From positions 3,791,734 to 3,855,733 of the forward strand of contig NC_080165.1 in assembly GCF_950295315.1 (NCBI RefSeq): a stretch of DNA of 64,000 nt, written 5' to 3'. The notes under the pieces were generated by a model. The model did no database searches and was not told the origin of the DNA. It saw only the letters and a list, made by a program, of their open reading frames with translations. The stretch is from Erinaceus europaeus. Lineage: Eukaryota > Chordata > Mammalia > Eulipotyphla > Erinaceidae. Below, in pieces: positions 1-10,706 of the stretch. A program made the translations under genes and the position numbers. Within the stretch, counting starts at the first letter, position 1. Each line of letters begins with the position of its first letter.

Positions 1-203
1 ACTTTTGAGAGTTAGTAGCCAAAATCATTTTCAAATATTAAGATGAATACTTCAGGAGTCCTCTATAGATGATGCACATACAATTATGTCTACAAATTAT
101 GAACGAATGTTCTAATTTATTAGGAAAATTATTTTCATTACATTTATTTGTACGGCCACTATGAAAGCACAGTTTAAGGAAGTGAAAGTGGAGATTTTAT
201 TTT

Positions 204-205
<2 letters not shown>

Positions 206-242
<37 letters not shown>
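206..242. repeat. (GT)n microsatellite
   Basis: Simple GT dinucleotide run of about 35 bp on the plus strand. The flanks at 1-205 hold nothing I recognise. The stretch 250-380 (TTTATTT, then a gagaggtgg block and a short GC-richer segment) may be a decayed minus-strand tRNA-derived SINE, but it is too diverged to place. Confidence 0.95.
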
Positions 243-244
<2 letters not shown>

Positions 245-497
245 TGGGGTGTTTAAAGATCTCTTTATTTACTTTATGAGAGAGGTGGACCCGGGTACAG
301 CTCTGGCCACAGCTCTCAGAGGTCAAACTGGTGCCCACCACAGAATCTGCTCTCTGAGATTTGAGGCACCTTTCCAGACCTAAGTTGGACATAGATGGAA
401 CCGATGGGGCAGTAAGATAATTTAATAGAGTGATTGAATTAGAAATGGCAAATCCAGGACATATGTATGCATATTTATGGGTGTGCACAACACAGGA

Positions 498-1296
498 CAC
501 ACACACACCACACACACACACACACACTCACACACACACTCACACACTCACATACACACTCACACACACACTCACACACTCACACACACACTCACACAAA
601 CTCACACACACACTCACTCACATACACACACTAACACACACACACTCACACACACACTCACACACACACACACTCACATACACACACTCACACACACACT
701 CACATACACTCACATTCACACACACTCACACACACTCACACACACACTCACACACACACACTCACAGACACACACACTCACACACACACTCACACACACA
801 CACTCAAACACACTCACACACACAGTCACACTCAAACACACTCACACACAGTCACACACACTCACACACACACTCACACACACTCACATACACACTCTCA
901 CACACACACTCACACTCACACACTCACACACTCACACACTCACTCACACACACACTCACACACACTCACACACACACTCACTCACATACACACACTAACA
1001 CACACACACACTCACACACACACTCACACACACACACTCACAGACACACACACTCACACACACACACTCAAACACACTCACACACACAGTCACACTCAAA
1101 CACACTCACACACAGTCACACACACTCACACACACACACACACACTCACACACTCTCACACACACACTCACACTCACACACTCACACACTCACATACACA
1201 CACACACGCACACACACTCACACACTCACATACAGACACTCACATACACACACACAGACACACACACACAGACACACACACTCACACACACACACC
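498..1296. repeat. Very long imperfect (CA)n array with CT, CAT, CAG and CAA interruptions
   Basis: Almost 800 bp made of CACACA runs broken mostly by ACTCAC units. Rarer variants recur in the same order (CTCACTCACATAC at 613 and 978; CTCACAGACA at 761 and 1038; CTCAAACACACTC at 803 and 1068), so blocks of roughly 265-365 bp were duplicated inside the array. The long open frames here (poly His-Thr) exist only because the repeat contains no stop codon. They are not genes. Confidence 0.95.
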
Positions 1297-1595
1297 ACAC
1301 AAGCTACAGCCCCTCCCCAAGCAGGAAACCGCCCCAAGGCAGCAGACAATCTGATCATTCTGTGACTGCACAGAGGTGCATGGCTACTGTAGCTTCCCTA
1401 AAATTCATGAGTTTTAGCATTATAATCTCCTAGGATTTATTCCCCATATAGAGTTTAAATCAGGAAATTCCTACTGTTTAACATATAGGCTGATTATAGA
1501 ATATCTGTATACCTTCCCTTCATAACTTTGAAATTTAGGGATTCAATTTTTACAAAAATGTTTTAGATATTAAATACATTGTAAGTACTTACTAT
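1297..1595. other. Unassigned AT-rich sequence
   Basis: No gene, RNA or repeat family recognised. It sits between the CA array and a decayed SINE. Confidence 0.5.
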
Positions 1596-1596
1596 T

Positions 1597-1860
1597 ATGG
1601 TTTGTACCAGATAAGCACTGCATCCATGCAAAAGGGTCTCATTCCAGAGTCTCTGAGGCCCCAGGTTCAGTCTTCAGTTCCACCAAAAAGCAGAGTTGAG
1701 CAGGGCTCTGCAGACTTTCTCCCTCTCCCTCCCTCACACCCCTTCCCCCTCCCCCCACTCCTCTGCACCCTCCCTCTCTCTCTTCCTCTCCCTCTACCAC
1801 TTCCTCTCCACCTCCCACTCCCTCTCCCTCCCTCTCTCTGTATCTCTCACTAAAATTAAT
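1597..1860 (+). mobile_element. Old tRNA-derived SINE with expanded CT-rich body
   Basis: The order is that of the SINE-C type: a tRNA-like head (gtaccagataagcactgcat), a cysteine-free pyrimidine body, and an AATTAATAGATAATTAAAAG tail. The middle (about 1715-1845) has expanded into CTCCCT repeats, which give a spurious Pro/Leu/Ser-rich frame. Confidence 0.55.
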
Positions 1861-2023
1861 AGATAATTAAAAGGAAAATGTCAGTTTTTTTTTACTAATC
1901 GTCTGTATTATGTGAATAACAGGTCAATTTTCCCCAAGGGTCACCATCAGTGGTCATTATTTTTATTCATGTATTCTTGTAACAGGAAAAAAAAAACAAC
2001 TAATAGATGCATATTTGAGACAG

Positions 2024-2208
2024 GTCTTGTTGTTGTCACCAAGCCTTCCCCATGCTCAGAAGAAATTTTCACACAGAAAGAGAGAGACAGGGGGAGAGAG
2101 GTGAAGGAACCACAGTCCCAAAGTCTCTCCCAGTCCAGTGAAAGCCATGTTTGACCCTGGGTCATGTGCAGGACTAAACTGAAGCCCATCCAGGTAAGCT
2201 ATCTTGCA
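2024..2208 (-). mobile_element. Decayed tRNA-derived SINE
   Basis: Minus-strand copy: a gagagagacaggggg block followed by a segment ending aagctatcttgcaggcc. A similar ending (aagttatcttgctggcct) occurs at 59465-59576, so the two probably share a family. TSDs were not resolved. Confidence 0.5.
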
Positions 2209-2241
2209 GGCCCAAGATATAATTTATATTTAATATATATA

Positions 2242-2503
2242 ATTTATTTATTTATTTATTCCTTTTTGTTGCCCTTGTTTCATTGTTGTAGTTATTATTG
2301 TTGTTATTGATGTCATCATTGTTGGATAGGACAGAGAGAAATCGAAAGAGGAGGGGAAGACAGAGAGGGGGAGAGAAAGACAGACACCTGTGAAGCGACT
2401 CCCCTGCAGGTGGGGAGCCAGGGGCTCGAACCGGGATCCTTATGCCGGTCCTTGTACTTTGAGCCCCCTGCGCTTAATCTGCTGCACTATCGCCGGACTC
2501 CCT
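2242..2503 (-). mobile_element. SINE-A, minus strand
   Basis: Reads on the plus strand as (TTTA)n, TTGTTGCCCTTG, the GGACAGAGAGAAA block, CCCCTGCAGGTGGGGAG, CTCGAACCGGGATCC (complement of the B box) and finally CGCCGGACTCCC, the 5' end. A short deletion after CACCTG removes part of the tgcagacctgcttcac segment. Similar tatatttaat sequences flank it and may be the TSD. Confidence 0.9.
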
Positions 2504-3322
2504 ATATTTAATTTTTTATCTAAAGAGTGATGATTTAGTTTTTCCATGTTATTAAAATGGCTGTGACATTGAGCAGTAAATAGACGCTTTGACTATTTCT
2601 CTTCTGTGTAATAAGTGAATTGACTTGATTAATCTCTGCATTCCCTTCCAAGTAGGAAAGTAAATTCGTACTATTCTGCAATGAAATATAGTTAGAGCTA
2701 CAAAAGATTTTATAGTTACCATAAAATACCCATAACAACACAGCAACATTTCATCAGGGTGACTTTTTCTCAACCTGGGAGTACTCACCATTGACACAGA
2801 CACCTGAACTCAGAGCTCAGTCAACAGTGAGCAGGAGCCCGTAGGATCCGGTCTCAGCACCTACGGAGACACATTTTAAAAAGAATCTCATCAAAACTGA
2901 ATTAGTCTGCTTTATAAATGCCCTTTTACTTTTTTATATCTTCCACTGGAACCAAGACATTTTGAGGCAAAGAGCATATGTTATTCATTTTATTTCTTTA
3001 GCACGGCCTAAACAGTATGGGTATCAGATCTATTTAGTGAGTGAGTGAATCTGTGAGTGAATCCAGACATAGGAAGCTGGCCTATCTCTCATGCAGGTCT
3101 TACTTCTCCTTGTTGTTTAATAATATGTAAACAACTTTAATTATATATATATCAAAGAAACAAGTGTTTCTGAGACAGCTTTGAGGCCAACCAAGACTGA
3201 GTTTCCAATGTCTGGGGCTCTTTCTAGATAGATAATCATTTAGCACCATCCGTTGGTACTTATGCTCTGCATCCCACAATGTCTTTTTTCTCCCTTTCAC
3301 TCATGGTAACTCCCTTCCAGCC

Positions 3323-3324
<2 letters not shown>
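2504..3324. other. Unassigned sequence
   Basis: No coding region or repeat recognised across about 820 bp. Short open frames on the minus strand show no known motif. A gtgagtgagtgaatctgtgagtgaa stretch near 3040 suggests a small decayed repeat. Confidence 0.5.

Positions 3325-3325
<1 letters not shown>

Positions 3326-3358
<33 letters not shown>
3326..3358. repeat. (GT)n microsatellite
   Basis: Pure GT run of about 33 bp. The sequence from 3359 to 3640 is AT-rich and unassigned. Confidence 0.95.
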
Positions 3359-3361
<3 letters not shown>

Positions 3362-3642
3362 AGCATTTGCTTGTTATGATGGGTGGATACGAACATGTCA
3401 AATAAGAGACTCATTGGTGACACATTTTGTTTCTTTATTTACATATATTTCAGTGTTCCAGATTTCATATATAAATTGTTACGTACTCTACAGATTTAAA
3501 AAAATAAGTGGCCCAATGTTTTTCTGACCTAGATTCTGCATTTCTTTTTGTTTATATTAAATCTAATCACTTTTTGAAACAACATTGCCTAATCACATCA
3601 GATATGTTTCTTGTCAACCTTCAGTGAGAATCAAACACTAGC

Positions 3643-3870
3643 AGTGCCAGGTAGTCACGTACCTGGTAAGATGCACATGTTACAATAAGCAAGGACCAAG
3701 GTTCAAGTCCCTGGTCCCCACTAGCAGGAGAGAAATGTTTCAAAAGCGGGGAGTAGTGTTAAAGGTTTCTCTGCATCACCCTTATCCCATTCCTTCTCTC
3801 TCTATATATCCCTATCTACTCTCAGTTTCTTTCTGTCTCTGTCTGGCACATCACTAAAATGTCTTAAAAA
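3643..3870 (+). mobile_element. SINE-B, plus strand, diverged
   Basis: Head gtgccaggtagtcacgtacctgg, then cacatgttacaat, B box GGTTCAAGTCCC, ctggtccccac and a CT-rich body. Several small indels mark it as old. Confidence 0.8.
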
Positions 3871-5515
3871 GGACATCAATACTTGTGTCCCTTTCATTTT
3901 TTTTAGTTTGTGTCCTTTCTTCTTTTCCAGTAATCAACCCAATAGCTTCTCACAAAGTTCAGAAGTTTATTATTGTTCTATTGAATTCATCTGTCTTTTT
4001 TTTTTTTTCCTGTTTAACACATTCACTTCAGTGGGACAATTCACCTAGTATGCATGGCCCAGTGTTAATTCTCAGCTATTGGTATTTCTTTATTATTCAC
4101 CCTTTATGTGTGCTACAGTGGTGTTTTACCACGTGACGTGTATTCCTTATAGGAATGCAGACGGCCTCACTAGCCTTCCTCCAGCGGGTTCTACTTCATA
4201 GAATTAATGGAAGCCTACTTGTTATTTTCCTTCCGTCAGTGCTTACAAGCACCCAAATGACAGCAGACAGGAACAGGGCCATTGCTATCAAAATGTTTGA
4301 ATCATAACAGCTAAGGAAATGCTACTTTCTTTGGGAAATTATTCTCACTGCAATTGCACATTTATTTTAAATTAGACAAATGTGATAGATATTTGCAAAT
4401 CCTATCAAACAGTGAAATAATCTATATAGCACTTTAGAGGTTTCAGAGAATGTTAGAAAATTATCTTGATCCACCAATTCAATTTGAATTCTGAAAAATA
4501 ATAGAAGCCCATTAAAGAAAGAGTCTCTACAGTGCTTGTAATTTCAATTTATACAATACCTCAGAATTGCTCACACGAAAACAAGTCTCTGTTATTTTAC
4601 TATATCCTACTAGTTATCTGCACATTTCAAAATATCAAATAAAAAAAACAGAAAATTTTTGCTCTTACATACAAACCCCTTCCCCCCCCAAGTATGTATG
4701 CATGACATTGTGACTGTCTTCAGGTCTGAAGCTTCTGTTATATAAAGAAACTAATTTTAGGAATAATATGACGACTCTATAGCCTCTAGAGATTGCTTTG
4801 GACTAGAGTTCATTGTTCTCCAATATCCTTTTTGCATATCTAGAAGATCCAGGAGTGTGACATTTCAGTTTTTCTGCTTTATATGGGATCCCCTGTCACC
4901 CTGCTAAGGCAGAGGTCAAATCAGAGCACATTTATAAAAATGCAAATCAAGATTTCTGTGCTTTAAGAAATTAGATTTAAAAAAATAAATAAACACTTTC
5001 TCATCAGTATTCTGTTCCACTATTTTAGTCCAAAACAGAAAAATACAACACTGAACCTAAGAAGAGAAGATTAAACAACAATGACTTAGAAGGGGGAAAG
5101 TTGTGTCTTAACCGAGTGTAAAAGAGAGGGAAATAGTTCCAAAGTCTTTTCTTAGTGAGATGTCTTTCGATCATTTTGCAACAACGCTAGGTGTTTATCA
5201 TCCATATTTAGTGCAGCAGATGGAATATGGTTAGTTACAGAGAAAAGACTTGTGGGTATTGTGGACACAGAAGCAGAGTGCAAGTGGGCAGAGCTGCTCG
5301 GGGCAGTCAGAGGAGCAGAGGCCAGGACAGCCTTGAGGCAAACTACTTCAGCACTGGCTACCACCTGAGACACATGCAAAGCATTTTGACCCTTCTCTCC
5401 ATTGTCTTCATGATGACAGGATTTTAAATTTGGAAGTCATTTCGTTTATTTTAGTAAGTTTTTTTTTCCCTTTATGAACTACCTCTCAAGTTCAGTTCTC
5501 TTTACTTATTTTATT
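3871..5515. other. Unassigned AT-rich sequence
   Basis: About 1.6 kb with no gene, RNA or repeat family that I can name. The open frames at 3885-4136 and 5152-5427 have no recognisable domain and look like chance frames. A poly-C run sits at 4682-4689. Confidence 0.5.
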
Positions 5516-6067
5516 TTACTTTATTTATAAAAAGGAAACACTGACAAAAACATAGGATAAGAGGGGTACAACTCCACACAGTTCCCACCACCAGAACTCA
5601 GTATCTCCTCCCCTCCCCTGATAGCTTTCCCATTCTTTATCCCTCTGGGAGGATGGACCCAGGGATACTGTGGGATGCAGAAGGTGGAAGGTCTGGCTTC
5701 TGTCATTGCTTCCCCGCTGAACATCGGCGTTGACAGGTGGATCCATACTCCCAGCCTGTCTCTCTCTTTCCCTAGTGGGGCAGGGCTCTAGGGAAATGGA
5801 GCTCCAGGACACATTGGTGGGGTCGTCTGCCCAGGGAATTCTGGTTGGCATCATGATAGCATTTGGAACCAGATGGCTGAAAAGAGAGTTAACATACAAA
5901 GCCAAACAAGTTTTTGACTAATCATGAACCTAAAGGCTGGAATAGTGCAGATGAAGAGTTGTGTGTGTGTGTGTGTGTGGCGGGGGGGGGGGTCTCCATT
6001 CTGTAGATAGCTAGCAGGCCTATTTTAGTTATACACCAAAGGGCCTGTGGCTATACTAGTTTTCTTT

Positions 6068-6115
<48 letters not shown>

Positions 6116-6660
6116 TTTTTTTTTTTTTGCCTGAGCCTGAAATCTGATATGCAGGTGGATCCAAGTTATTGTCTGAAGAGATGATAACATGGCTGGAAAA
6201 AGGACCAGAAAGCTGGATCAGGGAAGAGGGTAGCTCCCTTATATGGGGAAGGGGTATAAATATTGTTGACTGCAAACCCCATCAATTTGATGTGATCTGG
6301 GGCCCATATTCAGCTTCGGAGCCTGTGTGACCTCTGCATCCCTGTAGATCTGAGCTCACATTCTGTGGTCATGAGTAGGAACGTTCCAAGCTGCCCCAAT
6401 ATCAGGACCGACCTTTCTCAGGTGTAGCATAGAATATGTTGTCCATCCCACTTTGGAGGATGGAACATTCTCTACTGTTGTTGATCCAAGTTGAGGGCAA
6501 GGTCCTATGGGGGCCCACAAAGGGGTCTATTGTGTTGTTCCTGACAGAGATGACCTGTAACAATGGAGAGAGGGATTTATTCGAGGTCTAGGCCCATCAT
6601 GTCTGTTTGGGAATCTCAGGACTCCCCAACTAGGGCCCCAGCTGATGATCAGTCCTCTTT
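5516..6660 (-). mobile_element. L1 3'UTR, minus strand (long copy)
   Basis: From the left it starts with the complement of an A-tail (TTTATTTATAAAAAGGAAACACTGAC), then runs through segments shared with copies at 18.7, 20.3, 31.6 and 61.1 kb: acaactccacaca, ccaccaccagaactc, the gggatgcagaaggtggaagg block, and the aaccagatggctgaaaagagag block. It continues into deeper 3'UTR sequence not seen in the shorter copies (about 6280-6640). No intact ORF2 is present. A GT run followed by G10 (5961-5991) and a TTCT run (6061-6115) are internal expansions. The assignment to L1 rests on shared sequence and tail type. Confidence 0.75.
6061..6128. repeat. (TTCT)n microsatellite with poly-T
   Basis: About 50 bp of CTTT repeats followed by poly-T, inside the antisense L1 3'UTR. 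It yields a spurious Lys/Glu-rich frame on the minus strand. Confidence 0.95.
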
Positions 6661-6985
6661 AATGTGTACAAAAGTCCTGTCACTTTAATAAACTGGTACT
6701 TAATCTATATCTACAGTTTTCTAACATTTTTTCCTCCCTACAATTACAATCAATCAATGACACCTTTATGTGCTATGAATATTTTATCTCCCTCAAGCAT
6801 TACTTTCTTCCTGCCATTCTCTACTATAAAATTTCAAAAAGGTTTGTAAGGTTCATAGACTGTGTCAGGGACAAATATTATTTTATGAAAGCCAATACTT
6901 TATTACCTTGTTTTCGCATAAAATTGATCACAAGAAGTTTTGTTTAAAAATTTACTCAAAATTTAGCACTGTTAAAATTGATAGA
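6661..6985. other. Unassigned AT-rich sequence
   Basis: Nothing recognised. It lies between the L1 3'UTR and a SINE. Confidence 0.5.
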
Positions 6986-6989
6986 AATT

Positions 6990-7195
6990 AGGGAAGAGGG
7001 ATCAGGTAGTGACACACCTGACTGAGCACTCGTTACTAGGCTCAAGGCCCTGGGTTCAAGCCCCTGATCCCCACCTGAAGGGAAGAAGCTTCACAAACAA
7101 TAAAACAATGTTGGAGGTCTCTCTCTCTCTCTTTCTTTTTCTCTCCTCTCCTCTTTTAACTTCTCTCCACCCTACTAAATAGAAATAAAGAAATA
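6990..7195 (+). mobile_element. SINE-B, plus strand
   Basis: Head gggatcaggtagtgacacacctgactgagc, B box GGTTCAAGCCC, ctgatccccacctg, a CT-rich body, and a tail with AATAGAAATAAAG. Confidence 0.85.
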
Positions 7196-7344
7196 GCAAA
7201 AAGGAAAAAGAAGAAAAAACAAGGGTTTAAAGTATCTATCAAGAGGTTTTCAACTAATCATTCTAAGCTCTAAATTCTCATTATATTTTATTCCCTTATA
7301 TCTACTTATACTCTTCCTGTGAGCAGTCCACTCAGAGACCTCTT

Positions 7345-7670
7345 AAGAGAAGGTACAAGTGGAAGTTGGGTAGCACTGCAGTGGGTTAAGCGCAGGTGGC
7401 GCAAAGCTCAAGGACTGGCATAATGATCCCAGTTCAAGCCCCCGGCTCCCCACCTGCAGAGGAGTTGCTTCACAGGCTGTGAAGCAGGTTTGCAGGTGTC
7501 TGTCTTTCTCTCCCTCTCTGTCTTCCCCTCCTCTCTCCATTTCTCTCTGACCTATCCGACAATGATGACATCAATAACAACAACAGTAATAACTACAACA
7601 ATAAAAAACAAAGGCAACAAAAGGGAATAAATAAATATTTGAGAATTAAAAAAAAAGAGAAAGTACAAGT
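7345..7670 (+). mobile_element. SINE-A with 16-bp target-site duplication
   Basis: The element runs 7361-7654 with A box tagcactgcagtgggttaag and a B-box region that reads ccagttcaagcccc. It is flanked by aagagaaggtacaagt (7345-7360) and aagagaaagtacaagt (7655-7670), one mismatch in 16. The tail is ataaataaatatttgagaattaaaa. Insertion looks L1-mediated. Confidence 0.95.
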
Positions 7671-8762
7671 TAGAGATTTTATGGTAATGACCATCGTGAA
7701 AGGATGCCTCACCCCCTCAGCAAAGTGGGATTGAACAGACATTTGACAGTTTCTTATGAGCTTGGGAATCTCTGGATATTATTACTGCTAGAGATGGTTA
7801 CCTCTCAATTTCAGCAGCTTTTGGATAACTTTATACAATGTGCTTCCTATTACATTCAACTTGGAGTTTCTCTTTGTCTCATGAAGAGAGGAGGAACGAC
7901 TCATCATGTTTTGTTTTCCTGCATCCTAGACTGAGTCTTAATTGCATGTCTTCTTTTTCAGGCTACTGTAGAAACTGTCCTCTGTGAGGAGCAGCTAAAC
8001 CAAGAATGTCTGGCAACATGCGTCTCACATGTTTAGACCTCAGGAACTTGGGATCTGTACAATAGTCATCTACTTCTCTGATTAAATCCTGATACAAGAG
8101 AGCCAAGAGTATAACTCACCATGGCAGACAAATGTTTAAACTTGTGATGTAAATGACTTGAAAGTGGTCTGACAAGAAATGTCATAGTTCTTTGTTTACA
8201 ATGTATAAGTCAAAGGTCAATTATGCCATCTCTTCTTTGGATCAAATTTTAGAAGGCACATTTCCTTAAATGTAATATTTATGATAAGAATGTGGAAATA
8301 GACATATTATCTATTTTTGTCTATAAAAAAAAAGCTTATGAAACACCATCATGGCAGAACTTGGACTGGAGTTTGTGTATTTCACCAAAGTGAAAAAACA
8401 AACAAACAAACAAATAAAAAACACTGGGGTGGCTTTTTGTTTTTTCATTTACATATAGGAATGTGAGACACACACACACAAAGGGTTAAATGAATTTTTC
8501 AAAGAGAGAGAGAGAGAAACTCAGAGAGAGAGGATGGAGCTTGATGGAAGCATAACAGATGTTTTGCGAGTCAATTTTATGTTAGGATGAGTAAAGAGAT
8601 GAGTAAAAAAATGTCTCCTCCACAAATAAAATCAACAGTCTTCTTTCATTTTGCCCAAGAGACTTTATAAGCATAAAGACCATGTATACCTCCTGAATTT
8701 GAGTTTCACTCTCTTCTACTATGTGACTTTCACGGGTTAGCCAAAATGAATTTCTTATTTTT
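7671..8762. other. Unassigned sequence with small A- and GA-rich patches
   Basis: No gene recognised in about 1.1 kb. It contains an (AAAC)n run (8398-8412), a short CA run (8469-8480) and a GA run (8504-8532), which may be the remains of a minus-strand SINE. Confidence 0.5.
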
Positions 8763-8977
8763 AAGAATTCTTGTCCCAAAGAGGGGGTGGGATATGGAGA
8801 TTGGGTGGTGGGAATTGTGTGGAGTTGTACCCCTCCTACCCTATGGTTTTGTTAATTAATCCTTTCTTAAATAAAAAAAAAATTTAAAAAAAAAAAAAGA
8901 AAAGAAAAGAAATTTGGACACACAAAAAGACACCCGAGAAATATCGATATATGCCCAGAGGAGCAACTAGGCAAGGC

Positions 8978-9013
<36 letters not shown>

Positions 9014-9027
9014 ATTCTTGTCCCAAA
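8763..9027 (+). mobile_element. Young 5'-truncated L1 3' end with probable 3' transduction and 18-bp TSD
   Basis: The insertion (8781-9009) is flanked by perfect 18-bp copies of AAGAATTCTTGTCCCAAA (8763-8780 and 9010-9027). It starts with about 90 bp of the L1 3' end (ggtggtgggaattgtgtgg; accctatggttttgtta; AATAAA-like tail), then an A-rich stretch (about 8870-8910), then about 70 bp of non-L1 sequence (8911-8980), then a second poly-A of about 30 nt. Two A-tails within one TSD pair is the pattern of a 3' transduction. The perfect TSD and long poly-A suggest a recent insertion. Confidence 0.85.
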
Positions 9028-9249
9028 TCTTTATTTCCCTACCAGATCTTCCCTTTCATTTTTTTTTTCTGAAATGCATTTTATCTCAATTTCATATGTT
9101 TGAATTTCACTTACTTTCTATATATTGCTATGTATCTTCTTGGGAACAGAGATTATTTCTTGATTATTTGTATTTCTACTGGGCTGGTAGTGTTCCTGAT
9201 ATTAAGTCATGTATGCATGAGTAATTGATGAGTAAATAAATAATAACAA

Positions 9250-9386
9250 TAAAAAAACTCTGGGGTGGGTGGAAAGGTTCAGATCCTGGAACATGATGGC
9301 AGAGGAAGACCTAGAGGGGCTGAAATGTCACACATGTACAAACTACTGTATTTTACTGTCAACTGTAAACCACTAATCTCCCTAAT
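9250..9386 (+). mobile_element. Short L1 3' terminal fragment
   Basis: The segment (ctggggtgggtgg, gatcctggaacatgatggcagagg, aactgtaaaccactaatctccctaataaag) matches the complement of 39310-39460 and the end of the copy at 46795-47250. It belongs to a second 3'UTR type, different from that at 5.5 or 18.7 kb. The tail expanded into an AAAG microsatellite. Confidence 0.75.
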
Positions 9387-9387
9387 A

Positions 9388-9419
<32 letters not shown>

Positions 9420-9434
9420 CAAAGAAAGAAAGAC
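9387..9434. repeat. (AAAG)n microsatellite
   Basis: About 45 bp of AAAG repeats grown from the A-tail of the preceding L1 fragment. It ends about 40 bp before the provirus TSD. Confidence 0.95.
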
Positions 9435-9475
9435 CATCCTATCCTTGTCATAAAAATGCATAAGGCAAGTATCTC

Positions 9476-9481
9476 ATTCCT
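9476..9481. repeat. Provirus target-site duplication, left copy
   Basis: attcct, identical to 14555-14560. It directly abuts the 3' LTR terminus. Confidence 0.93.
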
Positions 9482-9845
9482 TGCCCCGGCCAGCAGGACA
9501 AGAACAGGGGCTAGGAACCCTGGGACCTGGAATGAAAGGGACAGGAGACACAAATAACGACAGAAAGACAGGATTCTGATCAAGCTGCCAAATTTTATTG
9601 TGTTTACAGGCATTATACAGCTTTGGGGAAGGGGGAGTGGAGGAGGAGGAGGAGGGGGAGCAATTATCAGGGTGGAATGTCCCTTGCAACATACATAGCC
9701 GAAACTATGTCTATTAACTATAACTATGTGGTGTGTCACTTGTTTTCTGGTAAATGGCCTACCTGCGGGGAAATAGAAACTTATCTCGAGGGCTTTCATT
9801 GTTTCAAAGGCTTATCTTCTATCAAGCAGAGAATGGCTCTTGGCA
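9482..9845 (-). mobile_element. 3' LTR of the provirus
   Basis: 364 bp, minus strand, from TGCCAAGAGCC (9845 side) to GGCCGGGGCA (9482 side). A TATA-like TATAATG lies near 9613-9620 and an AATAAA signal at 9594-9599, only about 20 bp apart, so the R region is short as in other class II elements. Compared with the 5' LTR I count about 20 substitutions and one 3-bp length change in a GGA-rich patch. Confidence 0.93.
9594..9599 (-). terminator. AATAAA poly-A signal in 3' LTR
   Basis: TTTATT on the plus strand, AATAAA on the provirus strand. It would direct 3' processing of proviral transcripts. Confidence 0.75.
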
Positions 9846-9863
9846 TCTCCTCCCTTATTTTCA
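9846..9863 (-). other. Polypurine tract of the provirus
   Basis: On the provirus strand the run AAAATAAGGGAGGAGA sits directly before the TGCC start of the 3' LTR. That is the position and composition of the plus-strand DNA primer. It confirms the orientation. Confidence 0.88.
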
Positions 9864-10233
9864 ATTTTAACTGAGGCAGGAAATTGAGGGTGAGGGGTAG
9901 AGACCTTAACAGCAGATTTGGTGGGCATTAACCAGAGGAGAGAAGTATTGACCTGATTCCTCCCATGGGATAAATATAGAACCAATCTTCCCACATCTTG
10001 TAAGCTCTTGGTGTCTTTTGGGGAGGGGAGGGAGAGCCACGGTTTCCAGGGTGAAGAGAACTTCAAAGCACAAAATTTTTATTGCTGACACCAACCTCCA
10101 TGCAAATCAGGTTTGCTTCACTGGGGACTCAGAGGCAGACTATGGGGTCCTCCCCTGCAATGCTTAGCCTCGCACCCCTTAATGGTGTCCTTGCCCTGCC
10201 AAGGTTGGATGTCTCAATGCATAATTCTGAGTT
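9864..10233 (-). other. Proviral sequence between env remnant and polypurine tract
   Basis: About 370 bp inside the provirus. A 62-codon open frame (10094-9906) starts in this stretch, but I recognise no retroviral motif in it. It could be the degraded env cytoplasmic end or 3' untranslated sequence. An octamer-like ATGCAAAT at 10100-10107 is probably chance. Confidence 0.5.
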
Positions 10234-10390
10234 TTATGCTATCTGAAAGGGAGGTCTGTCACTCTCAGTTTCAGCCAGGCCTCTGTCAGCCAAATCAAGT
10301 CTATGATAATGTATTTGTAAGGGTTTTGATGCCAAGGAGTCAATTTGCTGTTTTATAAAATCAGTAATCTCATCGAAAATAAAGGGTCCT
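10234..10390 (-). pseudogene. env: env transmembrane-subunit remnant, part 2
   Basis: Continues the env remnant on the far side of the SINE-A. The open part (from about 10375) reads EITDFIKQQIDSLASKP and then a short charged tail, which fits the heptad-repeat stalk of a class II transmembrane subunit. A stop ends the frame at 10234. No membrane anchor is recognisable after it. Confidence 0.6.
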
Positions 10391-10685
10391 GGGAGTCGGG
10401 CAGTAGCATAGCGTGTTAAGCGCAGGTGGGGCGAAGCGCAAGGATCGGCATAAGGATCCTGGTTTGAGCCCTGGATCCCCACCTGTGGGGGGGTCGCTTC
10501 ACAGGTGGTGAAGCAGGTCTGCAGGTGTCTGTCTTCCTCTCCCCCCTCTGTCTTCCCTTCCTCTCTCCATTTCTCTATGTCCTATCTAACAACAATGACA
10601 TCAACAACAGTAATAATAACTACAACAACAAGGAAAACAAAAAAGGAAAAATAAATAATAAAAAAAAAAGAAAAGAAAGGGTCCT
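10381..10685 (+). mobile_element. SINE-A inserted in the provirus, 10-bp TSD
   Basis: The element (10391-10675) is flanked by aaagggtcct at 10381-10390 and 10676-10685. It starts gggagtcgggcagtagc and ends in an A-rich tail with AAATAAATAATAAAA. It cuts the env remnant, so it is younger than the provirus. Confidence 0.96.
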
Positions 10686-10706
10686 AAGGTAATCATTAAC
10701 AAAACA

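Noticed and set aside
430..1365. 311- and 173-codon open frames rich in His and Thr
   Set aside because: They translate the CA array, which has no stop codons in these frames. No coding signal beyond the repeat.
9359..9799. 146-codon minus-strand frame, similar to one at 14101-14508
   Set aside because: The two frames are the same reading of the two proviral LTRs. An LTR-encoded protein is known only for MMTV and I see no resemblance that would support one here.
10100..10107. Octamer motif ATGCAAAT
   Set aside because: A single 8-bp match in degraded proviral DNA is likely chance.
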